Below, in pieces: positions 13,521 through 18,454 of a DNA stretch of 18,454 bases. The translations under genes and the position numbers were made by a program. The notes under the pieces were generated by a model. The model saw nothing but the letters and a program-made list of their open reading frames with translations, was not told the origin of the DNA and searched no databases. How positions within the stretch are numbered: position 1 is the stretch's first letter; each line of letters begins with the position of its first letter. The DNA comes from an uncultured Clostridia bacterium (GTDB lineage Bacteria; Bacillota; Clostridia; Oscillospirales; Ruminococcaceae), in the NCBI GenBank assembly GCA_937892655.1, contig CALBJC010000117.1, forward strand, positions 1 through 18,454, in the 5' to 3' direction.

Positions 13521-14258
13521 ATGTCAACATACACAACAGGCGAGATAGCAAAGCTTTGCGATATAACAGTCAGAACGGTGCAGTATTATGACTCAAGAGG
13601 TATACTTGTACCGAGCGATTTTTCTGAAGGTGGCAGAAGGCTTTATAATGATGACGATTTAAAAAAGCTAAGAACCATCTGTTTTCTGAGAGAATGTGAT
13701 ATTCCTATAAACACGATTTCAGAGCTTTTTGAAGAAGAAAATCCCGACAAGGTTATATCAATTCTTATCTCACAGCAGAAGGCTACTCTTGAAGCTGAGG
13801 TAAAAGAGCGTCAACAAAAGCTTGAAGCGCTCACAGAGCTTTCAAAAAGCATCAAGGAGCTTGAAAGCTTTTCTGTTGAAACCATAGGTGATGTAGCGCA
13901 CGTTATGAAAAACAAAAAGGAGCTCAGAAAGCTCAGAACAAAGCTTTTATTTATGGCGATAGGTCTTGAGATTATCGAAGTAGGCTTTTTGATCTACGCT
14001 ATAAAATCGGGCGTGTGGTTGCCGTTTATACTCGGCGAGGCGTTAGTGCTTTGTCTGGCAATCGGTATATTTTACTGGTATACCTCAAATGTCAGCTACA
14101 TCTGCCCTGAATGTCACAACATTTTCAAGGCAAGGTACAAAGAGTCATTCTTTGCATCTCACACTATGAGAACAAGAAAGCTTACCTGCCCTTGCTGTAA
14201 GAAAAAATATTTCTGCGTTGAAACGTATGATGAAAACCATGGTGTGAAAGGAGAATAA
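13521..14258 (+). CDS. MerR-family regulator fused to two membrane helices and a zinc ribbon
   Basis: 245 aa. Residues 4-70 are a MerR winged helix (TTGEIAKLCDITVRTVQYYD, then GGRRLY and the second helix pair); 78-118 form the dimerising coiled coil. Instead of a small ligand domain there are two transmembrane helices (about 142-161 and 166-187), then a cytosolic zinc-ribbon-like tail with CPEC (195-198) and CPCC (223-226), plus Cys232. So the DNA-binding part would be membrane-bound, with sensing through the helices or the zinc ribbon. AAAGGAGG (13504-13511) precedes ATG 13521. It is the first of four genes ending with an ABC exporter, and by MerR practice it likely controls its own operon. 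The ligand is unknown. No signs of damage. Confidence 0.9.
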   Translation: MSTYTTGEIAKLCDITVRTVQYYDSRGILVPSDFSEGGRRLYNDDDLKKLRTICFLRECDIPINTISELFEEENPDKVISILISQQKATLEAEVKERQQKLEALTELSKSIKELESFSVETIGDVAHVMKNKKELRKLRTKLLFMAIGLEIIEVGFLIYAIKSGVWLPFILGEALVLCLAIGIFYWYTSNVSYICPECHNIFKARYKESFFASHTMRTRKLTCPCCKKKYFCVETYDENHGVKGE

Positions 14259-14261
14259 TTT

Positions 14262-14465
14262 ATGCCACCTATTTCTGAAATTTTACCATTTTTAATTCCG
14301 CTTATCATTTTACAGTTTGCGCTGTTGGCGTATACAATCGTTCATATTCTAAAACACGATACCTATAAAAGAGGTAACAGAGCATTATGGCTTGTTGTAG
14401 CCATAATCGGTATGGAGTTTATAGGCCCTATAATTTACTTTATATTCGGAAGAGATGACAGCTGA
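14262..14465 (+). CDS. Small two-helix membrane protein, PLDc_N (YxlE-like)
   Basis: 67 aa. Two transmembrane helices (about 8-30 and 40-62) joined by a basic loop (KHDTYKRGNRA), ending in YFIFGRDDS. This matches the PLDc_N domain (PF13396), found alone in Bacillus YxlE and LiaI-like accessory proteins; it is not a phospholipase. In Bacillus, yxlE lies next to the ABC genes yxlFG in the sigY operon, and the same order is seen here. ATG 14262 starts 4 nt after the MerR stop codon and uses the GGAGAA at the end of that gene. The stop overlaps the next start (TGATG). It may help assemble or sense for the ABC transporter; the role is not established. Confidence 0.88.
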   Translation: MPPISEILPFLIPLIILQFALLAYTIVHILKHDTYKRGNRALWLVVAIIGMEFIGPIIYFIFGRDDS

Positions 14466-15355
14466 TGAATATGCTTGAAATTAAAAACCTGAAAAAACGC
14501 TTTTCGCAGAAGGTAGTTTTAGACGGAGTGTCTTTAACACTCACAGAGAACAAAATCCTCGGCTTTGTCGGCAAGAACGGTGCTGGCAAAACCACAACTA
14601 TGAAAATAATCTTAGGTCTTCTGCCCGCTGACGAGGGCGAGGCGTATGTAATGGGCGAGCGTGTCAGCTACGGGGCTAACAAGACAAATAAATATATAGG
14701 CTATCTGCCCGATGTGCCTGAGTTTTACTCATATATGACCCCAAGAGAATATTTAACCCTCTGCGGTGAAATTACCGGTATGTCAAAGGCTGAAACTAAA
14801 AAAAGAGCAGATGAGCTTTTGGAGCTTGTTGGGCTTTCAAACGAGAAAAAGAGGATAAAAGGCTTTTCAAGAGGTCAAAAACAGCGCCTTGGCATTGCGC
14901 AGGCACTTTTTAACCGCCCAAAGCTCTTGATATGCGATGAGCCTACCTCGGCTCTTGACCCTGTAGGCAGAAAAGAGATACTCGATATTTTAATAAAGGC
15001 AAAAGAGCAGACAACTGTTATCTTTTCAACTCATATCCTCTCAGACGTTGAGAGAGTCTGCGACGAGGTAGCCTTTTTAAATGACGGCAAAATCATTATG
15101 CAGGATAGTGTTGAAAACCTAAAGAAAATGGGTAACCGTTCAGAGTATCACATCGCCTTTGAAAATAAGTCAGATGCAGACAAAATCTGTGAGGCTTTTT
15201 CACTCACAGCCGATGACAAAACGATAAAGGCAACAGACTATGAAAAATGCAAAAGCATTATCTCATACGCCTTTGAAAACAATATGTCGTTTGAGGGCTT
15301 TGAGCGAAAAGAGGCAGACTTAGAGCAGCTGTTTATGGAGGTGATAAGCCGATGA
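14465..15355 (+). CDS. ABC transporter ATP-binding protein (YxlF-like)
   Basis: 296 aa, cytosolic ATPase of an ABC-2 type exporter. Motifs: Walker A GKNGAGKT (36-43), signature FSRGQ (134-138, a common variant of LSGGQ), Walker B LLICDEP (154-160), D-loop SALD (162-165) and switch His190 in STHILSD. A C-terminal extension of about 80 residues (215-296) is typical of the DRA/bacitracin-type subfamily. The start overlaps the previous stop by one base (TGATG), and the end overlaps the permease start by 4 nt, so the genes are translationally coupled. Substrate unknown; relatives export peptides or antibiotics, or act in stress response. Confidence 0.95.
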   Translation: MNMLEIKNLKKRFSQKVVLDGVSLTLTENKILGFVGKNGAGKTTTMKIILGLLPADEGEAYVMGERVSYGANKTNKYIGYLPDVPEFYSYMTPREYLTLCGEITGMSKAETKKRADELLELVGLSNEKKRIKGFSRGQKQRLGIAQALFNRPKLLICDEPTSALDPVGRKEILDILIKAKEQTTVIFSTHILSDVERVCDEVAFLNDGKIIMQDSVENLKKMGNRSEYHIAFENKSDADKICEAFSLTADDKTIKATDYEKCKSIISYAFENNMSFEGFERKEADLEQLFMEVISR

Positions 15356-16122
15356 AAAGCTATTTTGCATTCTTTAAAAAGGAAGCTTACGAGAGCTATA
15401 AAACCTCAAAGCTTTTGATTTTAGGTATTTTGTTTTTGATCTTCGGCGTTATGAATCCTGCATTTGCAAAATTAACGCCATACCTTATGAAAATGCTTTC
15501 AGAAGAGCTTGCATCATCAGGGGTAACAGTGGGCGAAATAGTGGTTACTGATTTTGATTCATGGGTGCAGTTTTTTAAAAATATCCCCTTAGCGCTTATA
15601 GTTTTTGTTGTAATGTATTCATCATCATTCACAGCAGAATACCAGTCAAAAACCATAATCCCGATTATTACAAAGGGGCTTTCACGAACAAAAATTCTCC
15701 TGTCAAAATTTGTATTTCAGATTTTACTGTGGAGCGTTCTTTACGCTGTATGCTTTGTAACAACGCTTATGTATAATATGTATTTCTGGGAAGAAAGCGC
15801 TGTTACAAACCTTGCATTCTCGCTTTTTGGCTACTGGCTTTTTGGCGTTATGATAATAGGGTTTATGACAATGTTTTCGGCAATGTCTGACAGTTCTACC
15901 TATGTAATGCTCGGCTGCGGCGCAGTAGTGGCAGTATGCTATATACTCTCGCTTATCCCGAAAATCAAGGATTTCTCCCCGATAAAGCTCACACAGACAA
16001 CCGACCTTTTAACAGGTCAGCTGCAAGCGTCAGAAATAACCCCTGCTGTCATCACAGCAGCCGCTTTATCGGCAGTATCGCTTATTTTAGCAAAGCTTTC
16101 ATTTGATAAGAAAATGATATAA
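15352..16122 (+). CDS. ABC-2 type permease (YxlG-like)
   Basis: 256 aa with about six membrane helices (near 21-40, 74-92, 115-138, 150-172, 180-200 and 230-248). An N-terminal cytosolic segment (FFKKEAYESYKTSK) and the EYQSKTI motif after helix 2 are typical of ABC-2 permeases of the NatB/YxlG kind. It pairs with the preceding ATPase, with which it overlaps by 4 nt (ATGA), and closes the operon; a strong terminator follows. One permease gene implies a homodimer. Substrate unknown. Confidence 0.92.
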   Translation: MKSYFAFFKKEAYESYKTSKLLILGILFLIFGVMNPAFAKLTPYLMKMLSEELASSGVTVGEIVVTDFDSWVQFFKNIPLALIVFVVMYSSSFTAEYQSKTIIPIITKGLSRTKILLSKFVFQILLWSVLYAVCFVTTLMYNMYFWEESAVTNLAFSLFGYWLFGVMIIGFMTMFSAMSDSSTYVMLGCGAVVAVCYILSLIPKIKDFSPIKLTQTTDLLTGQLQASEITPAVITAAALSAVSLILAKLSFDKKMI

Positions 16123-16160
16123 TAAAAAACCGCTTTTGTTTTTCAAAAGCGGTTTTCTTT
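16123..16160. terminator. Bidirectional terminator after the ABC operon
   Basis: A 13-bp stem (16126-16138 with 16144-16156), T5 loop, followed by CTTTG on the plus strand after a 4-T stem end, and by TTTTTTATT on the minus strand. It serves the convergent genes ending at 16122 and 16163. Confidence 0.85.
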
Positions 16161-16162
16161 GT

Positions 16163-16807
16163 TTACTGGTTTTTCATATCGGGTAATTCTGCTTCAAAAA
16201 CTCTGTCAATGCTGAAAATATTGGTATTTGTAAATCTGCCGTCAACTATAAAGCCAAGGTAAAATCTTACGCTTTTTGGTATATAGCTGGCTGACAAGCT
16301 GCTATCAGGCTGTATAAAGCCTTCAATTTTTGCGCCGTCAAATTTCACGTCAACTATTTTACATTTACCGCCGCTTGACCAGACCAAATCTTTTGTGTTG
16401 GTTTTTTCTGATATTTTTATCGGCAAAGAGAATATGTCAATAAACTGTTTGGTGGTTGTATCCTCATAATTTAAGCGGCACATTTCAGCCTTGTCAGCAG
16501 GGATAAGCTCGGCTGAAAGCTTCAGATCCTTGATTGAATGAAAAAATCCCTCATCGGCGTCAATTTCGATACAAAACCTATACATTCCGTTGTCGGCGGG
16601 CTCGGCATTTACAGTAACCGCTGTCCCTATATTTTCTCCAAACGCATTTTCGCCCTTGATATAAAATGTATCTCCACGGCGCACCATAGAAATATCGTCA
16701 GCGCTTATATTGCAAACAAGCGGCAATATCACAAACACAGTTAAAATGATAACAGCGGCGGTAATAAGCAGGATTCTGACTTTTTTGGATTTCAGATTTA
16801 CTATCAT
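16163..16807 (-). CDS. Unrecognised membrane-anchored extracytoplasmic protein, 214 aa
   Basis: I do not recognise a family. A basic N-terminus (KSKKVR) is followed by one hydrophobic helix (about 11-34), with no lipobox and no clear cleavage site. The remaining 175 residues are beta-rich in appearance, with short strands and Gly/Asp turns, and should lie outside the cell, anchored by the helix. Two Cys (about 110 and 149) are present. ATG 16807 follows a strong AAAGGAG. I found no convincing promoter upstream; the preceding region carries repeat copy A. It converges on the ABC operon. Confidence 0.78.
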   Translation of the reverse strand: MIVNLKSKKVRILLITAAVIILTVFVILPLVCNISADDISMVRRGDTFYIKGENAFGENIGTAVTVNAEPADNGMYRFCIEIDADEGFFHSIKDLKLSAELIPADKAEMCRLNYEDTTTKQFIDIFSLPIKISEKTNTKDLVWSSGGKCKIVDVKFDGAKIEGFIQPDSSLSASYIPKSVRFYLGFIVDGRFTNTNIFSIDRVFEAELPDMKNQ

Positions 16808-16910
16808 ATTATTTCTCCTTTCAAAAAAGGGGAGTACGGTCGATATTGTTTGTATATGTATGCTTTAACTCAAAACACAGGAAAAGCATCAATATTTAAG
16901 CCCCTTTACC

Positions 16911-17032
16911 ATATAGTGTCAGAAAACTTCCGTTTTGTTGCATGAGGAGTAAAAAAATAAACAAAAAGGCGAAGACTCTGTGGTGGGTCTTCGCTTTTTG
17001 TTTTTTAATCTGTTTTTGTAATATCGGGCTTT
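16911..17032. repeat. Intergenic direct repeat, copy A
   Basis: About 122 bp, nearly identical to copy B at 17963-18088. Over the first 84 bases there are only two substitutions and one missing A; the end also matches (TTTTGTAATATCGGGCTTT). Copy A lies directly after the stop codon of the 17041-17889 gene. It contains a GGAA-loop hairpin (AAAAC/GTTTT near 16923-16936) and a terminator hairpin. Confidence 0.9.
16951..16999. terminator. Terminator hairpin in repeat copy A
   Basis: GCGAAGAC (16969-16976) pairs with GTCTTCGC (16987-16994), extended by A5/T5 across a single bulged G. On the minus strand it is followed by TTTTTGTTTATTTTTTT, a strong terminator for the gene at 17041-17889; the plus-strand tail is also T-rich. 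Confidence 0.85.
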
Positions 17033-17040
17033 GCAGATTA

Positions 17041-17889
17041 TTATTCTGATAAGTCGTAATACATTTCAAGCCAATGAGGCGGAGTAACCATTTTCCAGCT
17101 GCCGCTGACATCTTTTCTGAACTCGTATGTGCGGTTTTCATATTCGTAGGTTACCAGAATAAGTGCCTTGTCAGTCAGCTTTTCGCTTGTAAAATAGTAA
17201 GAGCTGTTATCGCTCTGCCTTTTATAAGCTATTGTGGCTAAGGCTGTATCGCCTTCGATCTTTATATCGTTTGTAATGTATTCTGTATAGGCTCTGCCGT
17301 CCTCGGCGTTTTTGTGTTCAGCGCTGATATATCCGTCATTAAAATCAAATCTATTTTCAAAGGCTGTGAGGTTGCTTTCGTGCATAACCGATAAGAACGC
17401 TTCTTTAAACGCTTCAAGGTCAGGGTATCTTACATCATAATGAGGGTAACAGTCAGGCTCAAGAGCCAAAGCGGCGGTGTATACCTGATAAATATTCATA
17501 ATCTCGCAGTATTGCTCATAGTCAGAGGCGTTTTTGGCGATAAAGCGGGGGTCAAAGGTGTCTGTTATAACTCCCTCAGGAATTGAGGCATTTTCACATC
17601 TTAAAATAATATGCTCATCGTAATCCTCGCCCCAGCCAAGCTCATTTACCATATAATCGTAAATATCTTCTTCTGCATTTGAAGAAGTATCCTGAGATGG
17701 CAAAATCTCATCAGGTCGGCTTTCTGTCTGTGCGTTGTCGCTGTCAGCCTGAGAGGTTGTCGCATCAGGGGTGGTAGTTGTAATCTCAGAATGGTCTCCC
17801 AAAAGGGCTGAGCTAGTATCATCTATAGAGCATCCGCCAAAAGATAAAACTATTAAAAGAGTAACAATAGATAAGAATATCCTTTTCAT
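17041..17889 (-). CDS. Unrecognised lipoprotein, 282 aa
   Basis: Residues 1-19 are a lipoprotein signal (lipobox LSFGGC, Cys20), so it is anchored to the outer membrane face. A Ser/Thr/Asp/Gln-rich linker (21-73) follows, then an acidic domain of about 205 residues that I do not recognise. It begins EEDIYDYMVNELGW and ends with a beta-rich part (ITNDIKIEGDTALATIAYK, ALILVTYEYENRTYEF, WKMVTPP) reminiscent of NTF2-like or DUF4878-type secreted folds; that comparison is only an impression. ATG 17889 has AAAGGG 8 nt upstream and a good promoter. The gene is bracketed by direct repeats 1052 bp apart, each with a terminator, so it forms an insulated unit that could be lost or moved by recombination. 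Confidence 0.82.
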   Translation of the reverse strand: MKRIFLSIVTLLIVLSFGGCSIDDTSSALLGDHSEITTTTPDATTSQADSDNAQTESRPDEILPSQDTSSNAEEDIYDYMVNELGWGEDYDEHIILRCENASIPEGVITDTFDPRFIAKNASDYEQYCEIMNIYQVYTAALALEPDCYPHYDVRYPDLEAFKEAFLSVMHESNLTAFENRFDFNDGYISAEHKNAEDGRAYTEYITNDIKIEGDTALATIAYKRQSDNSSYYFTSEKLTDKALILVTYEYENRTYEFRKDVSGSWKMVTPPHWLEMYYDLSE

Positions 17890-17921
17890 TTAAAACACCC
17901 TTTCACCGTATTTTCTAAAAC

Positions 17922-17950
17922 ATTATAACTCATAATTATTGTAAAAACAA
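17922..17950 (-). promoter_or_regulatory. Promoter of the 17041-17889 lipoprotein gene
   Basis: Minus strand TTGTTT (17950-17945), 17-bp spacer, TATAAT (17927-17922). Confidence 0.7.
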
Positions 17951-17962
17951 TCTGCTTTACAT

Positions 17963-18088
17963 ATATAGTGTCAGAAAACTTCCGTTTTGTTGCATGAGGG
18001 GTAAAAAATAAACAAAAAGGCGAAGACTCTGTGGTGGTTCTTCGCCTTTTGCTCTTAAAATTGTATTGTTTTGTAATATCGGGCTTTT
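17963..18088. repeat. Intergenic direct repeat, copy B
   Basis: Second copy of the unit at 16911-17032, same orientation, offset 1052 bp. The hairpin stem is longer and cleaner here than in copy A. Its far end is interrupted by a 70-nt insertion, after which TGCAGATT, seen at the end of copy A, resumes. Confidence 0.9.
18004..18050 (-). terminator. Terminator hairpin in repeat copy B
   Basis: AAAAGGCGAAGA (18015-18026) pairs with TCTTCGCCTTTT (18039-18050), 12 bp, 12-nt loop, followed on the minus strand by TTTTTGTTTATTTTTT. It would end transcripts of the minus-strand gene that runs off the window. Confidence 0.85.
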
Positions 18089-18158
18089 GTAAAAACGCCT
18101 GCCGATATTAAAAAAGCCGTGGGCTTTTTAAAGCTGTGGGCTTTTTTGTAGGCGTTTT
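18089..18158. repeat. 70-nt hairpin insertion at the edge of repeat copy B
   Basis: Absent from copy A. It has near-terminal inverted repeats AAAACGCCT (18092-18100) and AGGCGTTTT (18150-18158), an inner hairpin AAAAAGCC/GGCTTTTT (18111-18118 with 18122-18129) and a second GTGGGCTTTTT unit. TTTT flanks both sides and could be a target duplication. It looks like a small non-autonomous palindromic element. Confidence 0.6.
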
Positions 18159-18199
18159 GCAGATTTTTGCCATGTTTGAATCTGTTTGATTTTCCTGAT

Positions 18200-18227
18200 A
18201 CCGCCGCCTGCAAATACGGCGGTTTTG
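18200..18227. other. GC-rich hairpin downstream of the partial gene
   Basis: ACCGCCG (18200-18206) pairs with CGGCGGT (18217-18223), 10-nt loop. A T-run follows only on the plus strand (TTTTG), so it is a poor terminator for the minus-strand gene that ends just upstream. Confidence 0.4.
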
Positions 18228-18264
18228 GGTTGAAGCGAGTAGCTTCGAGGTCGCAGCGTTTACT

Positions 18265-18454
18265 TTACGGCGTATATGTCGCATAAGTAGGATTACTGTA
18301 GGTAGTTGATTCCTCGTAAGAGCTGCCGCAGTAAACTGTTGCTACTGTCTTTACTCTGTAGAATGTGCTTTCGGTGATTGAGTAGAACTTGGATAAGACG
18401 TAATCGCTAGCATATTTTGACTGAGTCCAGCTCGGCCCGACAACCCACTGCCCA
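18265..18454 (-). CDS. C-terminal part of an unrecognised, probably secreted protein (truncated by window edge)
   Basis: An open minus-strand frame of 62 codons enters from the window edge and stops at TAA 18267-18265. The peptide is rich in Tyr, Ser and Thr, has one Cys, and ends SNPTYATYTP. It includes PSWTQSKYASDYVLSKFYS and STFYRVKTVATVYCGSSYEE, which suggests beta strands of an extracellular repeat domain. I do not recognise the family. It is not similar to the C-terminus of the 17041-17889 lipoprotein, so the flanking repeats are not explained by a gene duplication visible here. Confidence 0.65.
   Translation of the reverse strand, partial: GQWVVGPSWTQSKYASDYVLSKFYSITESTFYRVKTVATVYCGSSYEESTTYSNPTYATYTP

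Noticed and set aside
16942..17049. A 35-codon frame in repeat copy A encoding a basic then hydrophobic peptide (begins MRSKKINKKAKTLWW), like a small membrane toxin.
   Set aside because: No ribosome binding site precedes the ATG, the same frame stops after five codons in copy B, and the composition follows from the terminator hairpin and its T-run.
16896..17141. Minus-strand frame of 81 codons crossing repeat copy A.
   Set aside because: It overlaps the 3' end of the lipoprotein gene in another frame and runs through the terminator hairpin.
16911..18088. The two long direct repeats read as a CRISPR array or as insertion-sequence ends.
   Set aside because: Only two copies, 1 kb apart, with a normal gene between them; no inverted terminal repeats at matching ends and no transposase.
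1..18454. tRNA, rRNA or known riboswitch.
   Set aside because: No clover-leaf, rRNA or known aptamer pattern was recognised by eye on either strand; a covariance-model scan would be decisive.

Overview
The window comes from a low-to-mid-GC Gram-positive anaerobe, most likely a gut or rumen Oscillospiraceae (Ruminococcus-like). The basis is AGGAGG-type ribosome binding sites, sigma-A promoters with 17-bp spacers, Clostridia-type lipoprotein signals, a class I BirA, and plant-glycan enzymes made as lipoproteins or cytosolic proteins. Dockerins and transporters for the released sugars are not present here. This placement is inference; no rRNA or tRNA gene is visible.

Layout. 22-828 (-) is birA. 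932-2095 (+) is rmuC. 2129-3319 (-) is an unrecognised membrane-anchored, charged protein. 3540-4538 (-) is a GH130 phosphorylase of the mannooligosaccharide type. 4828-5289 (+) is a C_GCAxxG_C_C redox-type protein. 5357-5773 (-) is an unknown small protein whose codon use differs from its neighbours. 5886-9750 (-) is a two-gene operon of a cytosolic GH95 and a GH26/CBM35-like mannanase lipoprotein. 9916-11965 (+) holds an unknown helical protein and a cytosolic S41 peptidase-like protein. 12024-13211 (-) is a GH5 endoglucanase lipoprotein. 13521-16122 (+) is a four-gene operon: a membrane-bound MerR regulator with a zinc ribbon, a small YxlE-like (PLDc_N) membrane protein, an ABC ATPase and an ABC-2 permease. 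16163-16807 and 17041-17889 (-) are two unknown envelope proteins. The window ends in the 3' part of another minus-strand gene.

How the genes may work together. The GH26 and GH5 lipoproteins would cut beta-mannan and beta-glucan (possibly xyloglucan) at the cell surface. After import by transporters not in the window, the GH130 would phosphorolyse mannooligosaccharides and the GH95 would remove alpha-L-fucose or alpha-L-galactose in the cytosol. Three separate glycosidase promoters carry LacI/CcpA-like or related AAACG-type motifs, which suggests shared control.

The most unusual parts are: (1) the MerR-TM-zinc-ribbon/YxlE/ABC module, which resembles the Bacillus sigY-yxlCDEFG operon with the sigma factor and anti-sigma proteins replaced by a membrane-bound MerR protein, and which has a repeated palindromic operator in a 19-bp promoter spacer; (2) a directly repeated ~122-bp intergenic unit that flanks the 17041-17889 lipoprotein gene, one copy of which carries a 70-nt hairpin insertion; and (3) an 18-nt motif shared by the GH95 and GH130 upstream regions.
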